Assembly (NCBI GenBank): GCA_949372595.1
Contig: CASIAN010000028.1
Coordinates: 6,759 to 70,758, forward strand
Source of the DNA: CPC320 sp002336405
GTDB taxonomy: Bacteria > Pseudomonadota > Alphaproteobacteria > Rhodobacterales > Rhodobacteraceae
Length of the DNA: 64,000 nucleotides
Direction: 5' to 3'
The notes under the pieces were generated by a model, which saw nothing but the letters and a program-made list of their open reading frames with translations, searched no databases and was not told the origin of the DNA. The stretch's first letter is position 1, and the number at the start of each line of letters is the position of its first letter. Below, piece after piece: positions 24,619 through 33,632 of the stretch. Position numbers and translations under genes: made by a program.

Positions 24619-25371
24619 ATGGGCAAACCTATCATGGCAAAAGCGACCGCTGTTTGGTTGGTCGACAACACCACACTGACCTTCAAGCAGATCGGTGATT
24701 TTACCGGCATGCATGAATTAGAAGTGCAGGGGATTGCAGATGGGGATGTTGCAACTGGGGTCAAAGGGTTTGACCCGGTGGTAAATAACCAATTGACCAG
24801 TGAAGAGATTGCAGGTGCTGAGGCCAATCATCTGAGACAGTTGAAGCTTAAGTTTAATGCGGCAGCTCAGGGTGAGGAAAAGCGTCGCGGCCCTCGTTAT
24901 ACACCGCTTTCGAAACGGCAGGACCGCCCTGCATCGATCCTGTGGTTGGTCAAGTTTCACCCGGAGCTTTCTGACAGCCAGATCGGCAAACTGGTCGGCA
25001 CTACCAAGCCAACGATTCAGGCGATTCGCGAGCGGACGCATTGGAATATTTCTAACATTCAACCGATTGATCCTGTGGCTCTTGGTCTGTGTAAGCAGTC
25101 AGAGCTTGATGCGGTTGTGCAAAAAGCCGCAGCGAAGAAGCTGGCTGAGGGCGTCGTGATGAGCGACGATGAACGCCGCAAGCTGGTCAGCACTGCACAG
25201 AGCCTTGAGATGCCCGTAGAGCCAAAATTGGCCGAGGACACCAGCGGCCTGGAAGCCTTTGCCTTGCGGGAAGACGATGAAGATGAAGACAGTGGTCCAG
25301 TCGATATCCGCGACGCCGACAGCTTTTTCAACCTTCCCAGTGACGGGGGCAGTGGGGACGAGCAACCATAG
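24619..25371 (+). CDS. trcR: Cell-cycle transcriptional regulator TrcR (DUF1013 family)
   Basis: The 250-residue protein is a DUF1013 member, a family confined to Alphaproteobacteria and now named TrcR after a cell-cycle transcription factor that associates with RNA polymerase. It begins MGKPIMAKATAVWLVDNTTLTFKQIGDFTGMHELEVQGIADGDVA. A second helix-turn-helix-like part follows (SILWLVKFHPELSDSQIGKLVGTTKPTIQAIRERTHW). The C-terminus is acidic (REDDEDEDSGPVDIRDADSFF). The ATG at 24619 follows AAGGAGAG by about 7 nt; the longer frame upstream is not family sequence. Confidence 0.92.
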   Translation: MGKPIMAKATAVWLVDNTTLTFKQIGDFTGMHELEVQGIADGDVATGVKGFDPVVNNQLTSEEIAGAEANHLRQLKLKFNAAAQGEEKRRGPRYTPLSKRQDRPASILWLVKFHPELSDSQIGKLVGTTKPTIQAIRERTHWNISNIQPIDPVALGLCKQSELDAVVQKAAAKKLAEGVVMSDDERRKLVSTAQSLEMPVEPKLAEDTSGLEAFALREDDEDEDSGPVDIRDADSFFNLPSDGGSGDEQP

Positions 25372-25399
25372 GCCTCAGACCATCTGCGTGAGATCAAAA

Positions 25400-25426
25400 G
25401 CCGGGCGGGTAGGCCCGGTTTTTTTG
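25400..25426 (+). terminator. Rho-independent terminator after trcR
   Basis: CCGGGC (25401-25406) pairs with GCCCGG (25413-25418) around a short loop and is followed by T7-8. It separates trcR from the convergent kdsA. Confidence 0.88.
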
Positions 25427-25519
25427 TTTTGAGTAAAGGTGCAGCTTACAATTGGCGGTTGGTGCCGCCTGTAGAACGCTTGTGGATTGCCTTGTGTTGT
25501 TTGTTCACCGATTGCACAG

Positions 25520-26353
25520 TTATAGTGTGATCGGATTGGCCTTGGCGATCCGATCGAATTGCATAAGCGTTGAGATTAACGCAGGCATTTGGTCGAGGAC
25601 AATCATATTTGGCCCGTCTGATGGGGCAGTGTCAGGATTTTCATGGGTCTCGATAAACACGGCGGCGATACCCAATGCGACGGCTGCCCGTGCCATGACC
25701 GGGGCAAATTCACGTTGCCCGCCGCTGGAGGTGCCTTTGCCGCCGGGTTGTGCGACAGAGTGTGTGGCATCCATCACCACCGGATAACCGGATTGTGCCA
25801 TTTGGGGCAGAGCGCGCATATCAGCCACTAAGGTGTTATAGCCAAACGAGGTCCCACGCTCGGTTAACAGCAGCCGTTGATTGCCGGTACTTTCGATTTT
25901 AGCAATAATATTTGGCATATCCCATGGGGCCAGAAATTGGCCCTTTTTCACATTGATCACCGCGCCGGTCTGTCCGGCGGCGAGCAGAAGATCAGTTTGT
26001 CGACATAAAAAGGCAGGGATCTGCAAGATATCGCAGACCTCGGCAGTGGGAGCGCATTGTTCGGGGCTGTGAATGTCGGTCACAACCGGTATTTTGAGCG
26101 TATCTTTGATGTGCTGAAGCACCTTCAACCCTGCATCGAGGCCTATGCCGCGCTGGCCGCTGAGAGAAGTGCGATTGGCCTTGTCGAAAGAGGCCTTAAA
26201 GACGAATTGCGCGCCGGTGGCGGCACAAGCTTCTTGTAAATGGCCGGCAATCATCTCGGCATGGCCGGCGGATTCCAATTGGCACGGCCCCGCAATTATG
26301 GCCAGCGGTTGTGTATTGCCGAAAGTTAGACCGGCACACTCTATGTTCTTCAT
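25520..26353 (-). CDS. kdsA: 3-deoxy-8-phosphooctulonate (KDO 8-P) synthase
   Basis: The 277-residue enzyme condenses arabinose-5-phosphate with PEP to make KDO-8-phosphate for LPS or for KDO-containing capsule. Key motifs are AIIAGPCQLESAGHAE at the N-terminus, KASFDKANRTS, PVVTDIHSPEQC, and ERGTSFGYNTLVADMRALP with VVMDATHSVAQPGG. The stop is two bases from the start codon of... the upstream gene's end: its ATG at 26353 overlaps the stop region of the KpsE-like gene, so kdsA is co-transcribed with capsule export and may be a capsule-linked copy. Confidence 0.95.
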   Translation of the reverse strand: MKNIECAGLTFGNTQPLAIIAGPCQLESAGHAEMIAGHLQEACAATGAQFVFKASFDKANRTSLSGQRGIGLDAGLKVLQHIKDTLKIPVVTDIHSPEQCAPTAEVCDILQIPAFLCRQTDLLLAAGQTGAVINVKKGQFLAPWDMPNIIAKIESTGNQRLLLTERGTSFGYNTLVADMRALPQMAQSGYPVVMDATHSVAQPGGKGTSSGGQREFAPVMARAAVALGIAAVFIETHENPDTAPSDGPNMIVLDQMPALISTLMQFDRIAKANPITL

Positions 26354-28155
26354 TATGATGAAACCTGTTCGCGGAGTATAGAAGCTGTCAAGGAAAGCAT
26401 CAGGTAAATTCCGGAAAAGATCAAGGCAGCAAGGATCGCGTTTTCGAACTTTTTCGGGTAACTTGGATCTTGTGCCTCTACCGGGGATACGCTGGTCGTG
26501 AGGTAGCGCACTTGTGCGCCGGCTTCTCGCTGGGTCTGGATTAAGTTTTCCAGGGATCTTTGCAGCATCATATCGCGGGTTTGCAAATCGCCCTGTGCCA
26601 TCAAAATTTGCAAGCTTAGGTCGGCAAGCGATTGCTCTCCTTGTGATGCATCCACCATTTCTAGGTTCATTTCATCAAGCAAAGTATTGAGACGTCTGAT
26701 ATCGCCCTTCAGGCCTGACACTTTTGCATTGTTGGGGCGCAGATTGTCCAGCAAAGCCTGTAGGCGCAGTCTTTTAAATTGCAGCTCGGTTTCAAATTGG
26801 GTAATTCGGGCCCGCATGGCGGTTAACTTGCCCAAGGGGTCGACCACTGCATTTTCCTGTTGCAACCGTAACAGCTTTTCCTGCGCATCCAGCCGTTCTT
26901 GATGGGCTTTTTCAAGCGCCTGCTCGGCGTCTGCAACCTGATTGTCACGTTTGCGGCGTGACAGGTTGTCTACTTTTTCCTCTGAATACGCAATCAAAGC
27001 TTCGGCATATTGTTTGGAGACGGCCGGATTTACGGCTGTGACTTCCATTTTCAGTACCCCTTCGGTTGGATCATAGCCAATCTCGAGGTTGCGCTTGTAA
27101 AGCTTATAGGCCTTTTCGTTTGAGGCGTTCTCGTCAAGCCGTAGTAATGGGTCGATCCAGCTTTGTGAAAAATGGGCTTTGAACCCGACATCGTTGTTTA
27201 GGCGTAACATTGCCTCTTTCGATAACAGATAATTTTGCACTGAGACTGCGTCTTGGCTTGAGGCGAGGCCCGTGCCTGCAAGCAGCCCTCCTGCACCTGA
27301 ACTAGCGCTCCCCTCGGCGTTCAGAATTAGAAACTCTGCTTTGGTTGAATACAGCGGTGTTGCAATAAAATAAAAGTACCAAGCGGTTATCGCCGTGGGC
27401 AAGAAGACAAAAACCACCAAACGTGCCAATAACATTACCGCCTTTTGGCGGCGCCTGCGGGTAATCTCTAGCTGAATTTGCAGGATCTCTTTGCTTCGAC
27501 GGTCGATCGGATTGACGTCGGTAGAGGGCAGGGTTTCGGGGGCTTTTTCAATTTTTTGTGGAAGCTGGACTTTTGTATCGCTGGGAGATGGAGACTTGTT
27601 TTGATTTTGCTCTGGTGAAATCCAATCAAGTGGATTGCTGCGGTTAAAAGGATCAATTCCTTTTAGCCTAAGCAGACGCACGGCATCAAAATCTGTCTGC
27701 GCAGGCAATTTGTGTTCATTGGCGGTACGACGTGCCATGCGTAGTTGACGCCCGGTGAGCCCCTCTTTTTGGATTGCCTCGATCTGATGAGCGGGTGTCA
27801 TATCAGTGGTTTTGTCCGATACTGCCGGGGATGCATTTTTTTGGAGATCGGTTTCGGGTGTTGTCTCTGGATCATTTTGAGGATGAAGATGTTGAGACAC
27901 GTTTACTTGTGTGTGCCCGTCTAGAGGCTGCGCTTTTTGGGACTGGCCGCCTTCAGCAGGGCTGGCTTGAGTATGTTCGGTTTTTGGTTGCTCGGCTTGG
28001 CTTTGTGCGGTTTGGACATGCGTGGTTTGGATTTGATTGGCCGTAGAGAACACTTGGTTGTCTGTCGATTTTTCCGGTGCTGTGTCCAGTTGGGGGCTTG
28101 GCGTTGTAGGAACACGCCTGATGCGAAATTTCCTAACGGGTTGTTTCATAGTCAT
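26353..28155 (-). CDS. KpsE/RkpR-like capsule polysaccharide export inner-membrane protein
   Basis: The protein of about 600 residues has the layout of Wzz/KpsE capsule exporters. A first membrane helix (AVMLLARLVVFVFLPTAITAWYFYFIATPLY) is followed by a periplasmic coiled-coil stretch (NQVADAEQALEKAHQERLDAQEKLLRLQQ, then further helices with RRLNTLLDEM), and a C-terminal membrane helix (FENAILAALIFSGIYLMLSLTASIL). Before the first helix lies a 250-residue cytoplasmic region that is Gln/Thr/Pro-rich (for example QTTHVQTAQSQAEQPKTEHT) and looks disordered. The start at 28155 follows GGAGGAGG and overlaps the end of the KpsT-like gene; a longer frame upstream lies inside that gene and is rejected. 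Confidence 0.85.
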   Translation of the reverse strand: MTMKQPVRKFRIRRVPTTPSPQLDTAPEKSTDNQVFSTANQIQTTHVQTAQSQAEQPKTEHTQASPAEGGQSQKAQPLDGHTQVNVSQHLHPQNDPETTPETDLQKNASPAVSDKTTDMTPAHQIEAIQKEGLTGRQLRMARRTANEHKLPAQTDFDAVRLLRLKGIDPFNRSNPLDWISPEQNQNKSPSPSDTKVQLPQKIEKAPETLPSTDVNPIDRRSKEILQIQLEITRRRRQKAVMLLARLVVFVFLPTAITAWYFYFIATPLYSTKAEFLILNAEGSASSGAGGLLAGTGLASSQDAVSVQNYLLSKEAMLRLNNDVGFKAHFSQSWIDPLLRLDENASNEKAYKLYKRNLEIGYDPTEGVLKMEVTAVNPAVSKQYAEALIAYSEEKVDNLSRRKRDNQVADAEQALEKAHQERLDAQEKLLRLQQENAVVDPLGKLTAMRARITQFETELQFKRLRLQALLDNLRPNNAKVSGLKGDIRRLNTLLDEMNLEMVDASQGEQSLADLSLQILMAQGDLQTRDMMLQRSLENLIQTQREAGAQVRYLTTSVSPVEAQDPSYPKKFENAILAALIFSGIYLMLSLTASILREQVSS

Positions 28156-28792
28156 AAAGTTGCTTTGCCTCCTCCAAGCTTTCGAACATATGTAATTTTC
28201 CCCAATGTAATACGGCTGCTTTTTTTGCAAATTTCTCAAGTACTTCAGGCTGATGCGACACAATGATGATCGTGGTTGTTTGCAGCCTTTCCTGAAGGAT
28301 GCTCGCAGATTTTCTGTTGAATTCTGCATCGGTACTGCTGGGCATGCCTTCGTCGATGAGATAAATGTCAAATTCCAAGGCCAGCATCAGTGAGAATGTA
28401 AAGCGTGCTTTCATCCCGCTGGAGTAAACCCCCAAAGGCTGGTCAAAATACTCATCCAGACCGCAGAGCCAGCGACAGAAGGCCTCAACATAATCGGGGT
28501 CCAATCCGTAGAGCCGTGCAATATAACGCGCGTTGATCATTGCAGAGTGTTTGGGAACCACCCCGCCCATGAAACCAAGGGGAAAAGATATTCTGCAATT
28601 CCTACGAATGACGCCCTCGTCAGGTTTCTCCAATCCGGCCATCATGTTGATTAGTGTGGTTTTGCCAGTGCCGTTCGGCGCCAAAATACCCAAGCTTGTA
28701 CCCAGCTCTACCTTAAAAGAGACACGGTCTAAAATAACTTTCCTTTGAACACCGGTCCAAAAGGATTTGCTTACATTTTCGAATTCCAGCAT
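28133..28792 (-). CDS. KpsT-like capsule polysaccharide ABC transporter ATPase
   Basis: The 219-residue ATP-binding protein begins MLEFENVSKSFWTGVQRKVILDRVSF. It has Walker A APNGTGKTT, a signature loop in LGVYSSGMKARFTFSLMLA, Walker B DIYLIDEGMPS and the switch His in IIIVSHQPE. The small size and this sequence type fit KpsT/CtrD, the ATPase of group 2 capsule export. Its membrane partner KpsM is not encoded beside it: upstream is only degraded sequence. The downstream KpsE-like gene overlaps by 23 bp. The start at 28792 fits the family; an ATG at 28849 is possible. Confidence 0.9.
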   Translation of the reverse strand: MLEFENVSKSFWTGVQRKVILDRVSFKVELGTSLGILAPNGTGKTTLINMMAGLEKPDEGVIRRNCRISFPLGFMGGVVPKHSAMINARYIARLYGLDPDYVEAFCRWLCGLDEYFDQPLGVYSSGMKARFTFSLMLALEFDIYLIDEGMPSSTDAEFNRKSASILQERLQTTTIIIVSHQPEVLEKFAKKAAVLHWGKLHMFESLEEAKQLYDYETTR

Positions 28793-29089
28793 GCGGAAAG
28801 TGAACTCTGTTAAAGGGATGTCAAAGATACCAGGACCGATTGCCTGCACGGTTATGCTGGACTTTAAGTATGTCTTAAATATGGCGGGTATGCGGCATCT
28901 CTATTCTGAAGGCTGTTGTGCCGTTATATCACAACCCCACAACAAATTTTATTATGTCTATTGATGTAATAGTGTCAGGCATTCGCAAAGATGCAGCATT
29001 GATTATAGCACCTCCGGGGGGGCTGCCATATTTTCCAATTTCGTGGGCGTGCTGTCTGAAATTTTTTTGGGCTTAAATCTGTTCACCCT
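28793..29089. other. Gap upstream of kpsT
   Basis: About 300 bp with no gene recognised. It should hold the promoter of the kpsT-kpsE-kdsA transcript. No kpsM remnant was seen in it. Confidence 0.45.
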
Positions 29090-29450
29090 TGACCCAGTAA
29101 TGGGGCAGAACATATGCGATACAGCTCAGCAAGATCGCCCGAGACAATTTCAGGTGGCTAAAACGTATGATTGCCGCAGTCCTGCCGGTCAGCGCAACGC
29201 TTGCAGCAGATCCTATGGACAGCATTTACCCCCCAACGCCCGCCGTCAATGTGACCAGCGGCCAATGCCAGCTACAGATATTGGGGTCCATGGCAAGCAG
29301 GGCAAACATGACAGCTATGGTATCGACGAGGGCCGAGAGTAATCAAACCGAAACATTGGCAAATGTTGGCCCATGTTTGGTAAATATTGCCGCAGTGACA
29401 AGCGCTTGGTAGCCGGTGAGCCCAAGTCCGCCTACACATAGCCATACACC
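29090..29450 (-). pseudogene. nhaD: nhaD pseudogene, C-terminal part
   Basis: On the minus strand, in shifting frames with stops, pieces appear in the order found near the C-terminus of the NhaD Na+/H+ antiporter. They are GLTGYQALVTAAIF, LLSALVDTIAVMFALLAMDP, WPLVTLTAGVGG and LSIGSAASVALTGR followed by the helix SRAILLSCIAYVL. The family pattern is LLSAxVDNIPVMFAxLxMxP...LVTLTAGVGGSLLSIGSAAGVALMG. Note that the conserved Asp-Asn-Ile-Pro reads Asp-Thr-Ile-Ala here. The matching N-terminal part lies beyond the IS remnant at 30610-31375. Confidence 0.72.
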
Positions 29451-29469
29451 TTACAAAAAAGATGAGCGT

Positions 29470-30550
29470 ATCCCAGTGTGACCCCTAAATTTTTGAAAAC
29501 ACATTGAAGGGTGCAAACTCGCTAATTCTTGCTACCGCTTCTCAATCGTCAGTGGCATCGTTATCGGTACATGTCACATCCCCCGGGGTAGTATAGCTGT
29601 GTCTTAAACAATTTCCGGTTTGCGTTTGTGCCGTTGTTTCATGGCTTGCAAGGGCGTTTTTCTGCCCAAGGGTGATTGTGCAAGCGGGCGGTTGTAAAGC
29701 CAGACATAGCGGTGCAGCGTCATCCCCAGATCTTGACCTGATCGAACATGGTGACTTTGTAGCACGTCCTTGCGGCGGCCGTTGAACTGCTCAACCATGC
29801 CGTTGGTTTGCGGCGGTCTTGGTGGGGCAAGCCGAGGTTCAATACCGAGAGTTGAGCAAAGCGTAGCAAACGCGCGCTGCCGTGTTGCCGCGCCGCCCGC
29901 GCACACCGAAAAGGCGGTCGGTGAACGCCTTGCCATACCGGTTAAAATGGTGTGGATACGGATCGGGCATGCACGTTCCAGATCGCCTAGAAAGCGACGG
30001 GCAGTTGCGGCTGTTTTGTTGCGATATATGCCAATGAAGACCCACCGGCTGGCCCTGTTGATTGCCACAAGGAGATATCCCGGCGACGTTTTATTGGCCA
30101 TGTGTGGCGGGTATTTCACGTCAATGTGGGTATAGCCGGGCTCAGGTGCTTTCAAGCCACTGTGCTTAAGTGTGCCATCCTTGGCTGTACGATCACGAAG
30201 GCGTCCCGCTCCATGCCGACGCAGACAAGGTCTCGACCCGAACGAGACATAGTCGGGTTCAGAAACTCGCGCACCACGGCCAATAGATCGACTAGCGACA
30301 GCCGTCACGTTTTGCGCAGTGCATCCCCGCCACAGCCTGTTGCGCTGTGGTCAGGGTGGTCTGAAGACGGTGGGGGGCTGCGATGCTTAACACTGTCGCG
30401 TTTGCGCCATTTCCAGACAGTCTGCGCAGTGGTTGCATGGCGGTCTGCCAAGACCCACGCAGGTTCATCACGCGCCTGAATGGCTGCCGGTATCTTTGGT
30501 GTCGGTGTCGCTTGGCTATCACGTCGAACAAATATTGGTGTCGCCCGTCT
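29470..30550 (-). mobile_element. Decayed IS481-family insertion sequence
   Basis: The minus strand encodes a full-length IS481-type transposase in pieces. An N-terminal helix-turn-helix part lies at about 30380-30530 (ATTAQTVWKWRKRDSV, then HRLQTTLTTAQQAVAG in another frame). The next segment is LVDLLAVVREFLNP in a third frame. The rve catalytic part, 29604-30240, contains YTHIDVKYPPHMANKT, INRASRWVFIGIYRNKTA, RLAPPRPPQTNGMVEQFN and YVWLYNRPLAQSPLGRKTP. At least three frame changes make it inactive; the DNGxEF region is also damaged (ILTGMARRS). Outer limits are approximate, as I could not define terminal inverted repeats or a target duplication by eye. Confidence 0.78.
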
Positions 30551-30609
30551 AAATATCCCCCCAGCACCGATCTGGCCAGAAAAAGTGCAGAACGACGAGG
30601 GTCTATGTG

Positions 30610-31375
30610 ATCATCCGGGATGGAACTGGTACGCGCTTTGGCCTTTTCGATGGAAATTTTGTGAGACAGATAATAGTTAGAGTGATCCAGATGGCAGAGC
30701 CCAAACTGTATTCCCGCCATAGGGAGATGTAGAAGAAGCTGTGTAAAATAATATTCGAAGTGATGGTCAATAGGGTCAACAGGACAATCATTCTGGCGCC
30801 GTATTTTAGAGCCGTTGTATCCTCGGTTCTCCTTGGGCCGTCGTTTTGTAGGGTGAAACTTATAATAATCGCTGGGCTAATAAAAGTGACCACAGATCGT
30901 AAAAAAATGGAAGAATTCGAAGGACCCTAATTTTCTTTTTTGCCAAACCATCTGTGTTGCAACGCCGCCGAAGGAACTGAAGGCACCACCTGCAATGGCG
31001 ACCAAAACGATATTTTTACACGCCGTCGCGATAAAAACCGGCTTGTTCACCCCGACCACCATAACCGCAAAGCACATTCGCATTGCAGTGGTCAAATTAT
31101 CGGCGATTGGCGCGATGCAGTAATACAGGATACCTGTCAGCCAGAACTGCAATCTCAACCAGAGATTTTAGCTGGTTCTTTTATCACGCAGCCAGTCAAA
31201 CAAATACATTTCTTCCATTGCGTTGATTACAGCCATTGCAACGACTGAAAGGGCATAATAGCAGCATATTTCGTCAGGTTTTGGCGGATCGCAGGCTCGA
31301 TAGGTGAGACTTGTCGCTGGCACGATAGGCAACTACGATTGCCAAGGGAAAAGGCGCGCAAATACCAGTGTCAGG
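30610..31375 (-). pseudogene. nhaD: nhaD pseudogene, N-terminal and central part
   Basis: Minus-strand pieces follow NhaD order. They are IVVAYRASDKSHLSSLRSAK (about 31375-31310), AIRQNLTKYAAIM, VINAMEE, then a longer readable frame at 31158-30880 with WLTGILYYCIAPIADNLTTA, KNIVLVAIAGGAFSSFGG and TQMVWQKRKLGSFEFFHFF. After a break comes FISPAIIISF and YGARMIVLLTLLTIT (30893-30610). In intact NhaD these are PIADNLTTAL and NAGGAFSPFGDITTLMVWQKG. Frameshifts and stops show decay. NhaD is a single-gene Na+/H+ antiporter common in marine and halophilic bacteria. The IS481 remnant separates this part from the C-terminal part. Confidence 0.78.
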
Positions 31376-31893
31376 TGCAATGAAATGCCGGTGCCAAAGC
31401 CCGCAAAGGCGTGTGCGCATAAAAACACAAACGTGAATATTGTGAATATGTTTATTTAAAGCAGGGCTTTTCCGATTTGTATTGTCTTGATTTTTTAAGC
31501 TCATCAAAAGCCTGTTAAAAATAGGCACAGAAAAAAATAACCGCATAATCTTTATTCTGAGGGCGCAATAATACTGTATCTGTGTGGGTCTAATTAGGTC
31601 AATATATCTAGGCTAATGGCTTAATTCGGTCTTTTGTTTGATTTGGGCAGACGCGGTTTGACGGCATGACTTGAGTGTGGGATCAAAAGCAGTGGCCTTT
31701 ATGGTGTTGGATTGTGTGGTCTGCAGCGTTCCCTTTGCGGGTTATTTGTTGAGCCGTGGTTTTATATGAAATGTAATTTTTGCATTCAAGCCGATTGCCG
31801 TATGTACAGGTGTTCGGAAATTATCTATGAAAGAGGAGAAATTGCAAAGGATTTGCACCCGGTGTTGCGTATGTGTGATCCAAATGAGGTGGT
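31376..31893. other. Intergenic region upstream of the antiporter operon
   Basis: About 520 bp without a supported gene. The left half may contain further unrecognisable nhaD debris. The right half should carry the promoter of the mnh operon. A short Cys-rich frame at 31712-31900 overlaps the mnhE start and is not convincing. Confidence 0.45.
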
Positions 31894-32376
31894 GTGGTGA
31901 GGTACCTTGGTGGCGCAGTAGTTTTGATGGGGCTCTGGTTGTTGATGTCAGGGGTGTATAAGCCAATGGTTATCGGCTTTGGTGCGGCGTCGGTGGTTCT
32001 GGTGCTGATCATCGTTAGGCGGATGGACCGTGTCGATGGCGATCGTCTTGATGCGTCTATCGACCCGTTAAAGGCGGTGGGCTATTTCGCTTGGCTTTTG
32101 GTGGAAATAGCAAAGTGCAATTGGACGGTTACAAAAGTCATTCTGTCCCCAGCGTTGCCAACTCGTCAGCATATGTTTGTTGTACCCTATACCCAGCGCA
32201 GTGATTTGGCGCAGGTTGTTTTCTCAAACTCGATCACACTAACCCCAGGAACAATCTCGGTCGAGACGGAGCAAGACCATTTTTTAGTGCACGCCCTGTC
32301 TTATGACCCGCGTGACGATGTCGAACTTGCGGAGATGGATCGCCGGGTCAGCGCCATTGAAAGTGAGGCATCATGA
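31894..32376 (+). CDS. mnhE: Mrp-type Na+/H+ antiporter subunit E
   Basis: The 160-residue protein has the MnhE/MrpE pattern. Two N-terminal membrane segments (VVLMGLWLLMSGVYKPMVIGFGAASVVLVLIIV) are followed by AWLLVEIAKCNWTVTKVIL, and a cytoplasmic domain contains VFSNSITLTPGTISVE and LVHALSYDPRDD. It is an accessory subunit of the multisubunit antiporter. The start is a GTG, either 31894 or 31897, behind TGAGG. It is the first gene of a nine-gene operon with overlapping ends; its ATGA-type stop overlaps mnhF. Confidence 0.93.
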   Translation: MVRYLGGAVVLMGLWLLMSGVYKPMVIGFGAASVVLVLIIVRRMDRVDGDRLDASIDPLKAVGYFAWLLVEIAKCNWTVTKVILSPALPTRQHMFVVPYTQRSDLAQVVFSNSITLTPGTISVETEQDHFLVHALSYDPRDDVELAEMDRRVSAIESEAS

Positions 32377-32672
32377 CGATGTTTGCCGTAGCTGCTCTTG
32401 CTCTGTTTGTTGCGATGGTTTTGGTGCTGATCCGGCTTTATCTTGGTCCGACGCTTTATGATCGGGTTTTAGCGGTGAATTCCTTCGGGACCCATACAGT
32501 TTTGTTTATCGGTGTGCTGGGTTTTTTGACGGGCAGACCAGATTTTCTGGACATTGCTCTTTTATACGCGCTGATCAATTTCATAGGTACGGTCGCAATC
32601 CTAAAGTTTTTTCGGTATCGGGCTATTGGTGATGCGACGTGGCTGCCAGCTGAAAAAGGATCGGACGGATGA
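32373..32672 (+). CDS. mnhF: Mrp-type Na+/H+ antiporter subunit F
   Basis: The 99-residue protein has three membrane segments and the MnhF pattern LIRLYLGPTLYDRVLAVNSFGTHTVLFIGVLGFLTGRPDFLDIALLYALINFIGTVAILKFF. It is a small subunit of the cation/proton antiporter membrane complex. It overlaps both mnhE and mnhG by four bases, so the three are translationally coupled. Confidence 0.94.
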   Translation: MTMFAVAALALFVAMVLVLIRLYLGPTLYDRVLAVNSFGTHTVLFIGVLGFLTGRPDFLDIALLYALINFIGTVAILKFFRYRAIGDATWLPAEKGSDG

Positions 32673-33019
32673 GTATGTCAGCACTTTTTATCGAAATTCT
32701 AAGCTGGGTTTTGATCCTGTCAGGATCTTTTTTTGTCGTTGTTGGAGCGGTTGGCATCTATCGGTTTCCAGATTTCTGGGCACGTTTGCATGCTGCTTCC
32801 ATCAGCGATTCGGCGGGGGTGATTTTGCTGCTTCTCGGGATGGCTTTGCAGGCGGGGCTGACCCTTATAACGGTTAAATTACTGCTTATCGGTATATTTT
32901 TGTTCATTACTGGCCCGACTTCAACCCATGCGGTTGCGAACGCGGCCCTCGTGTCTGGCTTGCGGCCCAAAGAAGCCCCGGGTCTCACTGGTGCCGAGCC
33001 GGAAACTCAATCGTCATAG
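32669..33019 (+). CDS. mnhG: Mrp-type Na+/H+ antiporter subunit G
   Basis: The 116-residue protein has three membrane helices with the MnhG signature GSFFVVVGAVGIYRFPDFWARLHAASISDSAGVILLLLGMALQ and LKLLLIGIFLFITGPTSTHAVANAAL-like end. The RFPDxxxRxHA motif is clear. It is part of the antiporter membrane complex. It overlaps mnhF and is followed by a short gap before the DUF4040 subunit. Confidence 0.94.
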   Translation: MSMSALFIEILSWVLILSGSFFVVVGAVGIYRFPDFWARLHAASISDSAGVILLLLGMALQAGLTLITVKLLLIGIFLFITGPTSTHAVANAALVSGLRPKEAPGLTGAEPETQSS

Positions 33020-33086
33020 GGCGTCATAACATTCAACGAACGGGCAGGCTCTCATCGAAAATCTGATAAATATTACGCTCTTCACA

Positions 33087-33632
33087 ATGCTTGCGGCTAC
33101 AGCATTTGCTGTGATCCGCACCCGCAGCCTGTTTGCGACAGTGATGTTGTCGGGGGTATTCAGCTTTTTGTCAGCTTTGCTTTTTGTAACGCTTGATGCG
33201 GTCGATGTTGCCTTTACCGAGGCGGCTGTTGGCGCGGGCATTTCGACGGTTCTGATGCTGGGTACGCTGTCGCTAACCTCGCGGTTTGAGACACCTTCTC
33301 CGCGCTCGTCTTTTGTGCCGTTCATCGTGGTATGCGTGACAGGTGCGGCATTGGTTTATGGCACGCTTGATATGCCTAACTTTGGCTCGCCCGACGCGCC
33401 GGCGCAAACCCATGTCGGACCTGATTATCTGGCGCGTATGCCACATGAAGTTGGTGTGCCCAATGCAGTGACAGCGATTTTGGCCAGTTATCGCGGCTTT
33501 GATACGCTGGGCGAAACGGCTGTTGTCTTTGCTGCTGGGATTGGCGTTATGTTATTGATAAGTGGCTTGCGGCGTCGCCGTCGTGATGAGGACCTGCCCG
33601 AGCCGGACCATGACCGCAAGGAACAGGTCTGA
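33087..33632 (+). CDS. Mrp antiporter DUF4040/MbhE-type subunit (MrpA C-terminal-like)
   Basis: The product of at least 181 residues matches the part that forms the C-terminus of MrpA in other bacteria. A DUF4040 domain (SGVFSFLSALLFVTLDAVDVAFTEAAVGAGISTVLMLGTLSL) is followed by an MbhE-like region (NAVTAILASYRGFDTLGETAVVFAAGIGVMLLI). Here it is a separate gene. The first ATG is at 33087, but family-like sequence (LIENLINITLFTMLAATAF) extends about 12 codons upstream with no ATG, GTG or TTG; a rare ATC at 33054 or CTG at 33063 may be the true start. The stop abuts mnhB. Confidence 0.88.
   Translation: MLAATAFAVIRTRSLFATVMLSGVFSFLSALLFVTLDAVDVAFTEAAVGAGISTVLMLGTLSLTSRFETPSPRSSFVPFIVVCVTGAALVYGTLDMPNFGSPDAPAQTHVGPDYLARMPHEVGVPNAVTAILASYRGFDTLGETAVVFAAGIGVMLLISGLRRRRRDEDLPEPDHDRKEQV

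Noticed and set aside
29043..29412. Two plus-strand frames in the IS/nhaD region
   Set aside because: They are antisense to ordered NhaD C-terminal pieces and show no domain pattern.
29470..30550. Terminal inverted repeats and a target duplication for the IS481 element
   Set aside because: TGTGACCCCTAAAT near 29476 and TGTCGCCCGTCTAAAT near 30538 look alike but are in direct, not inverted, orientation, so I did not call them ends.
30877..31158. A 93-codon minus-strand frame as a separate small membrane protein
   Set aside because: Its sequence is the central part of NhaD, with flanking pieces in other frames, so it is part of a pseudogene.
31712..31900. Short Cys-rich plus-strand frame before mnhE
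   Set aside because: It overlaps the mnhE start, has no good ribosome site and matches no family I recognise.
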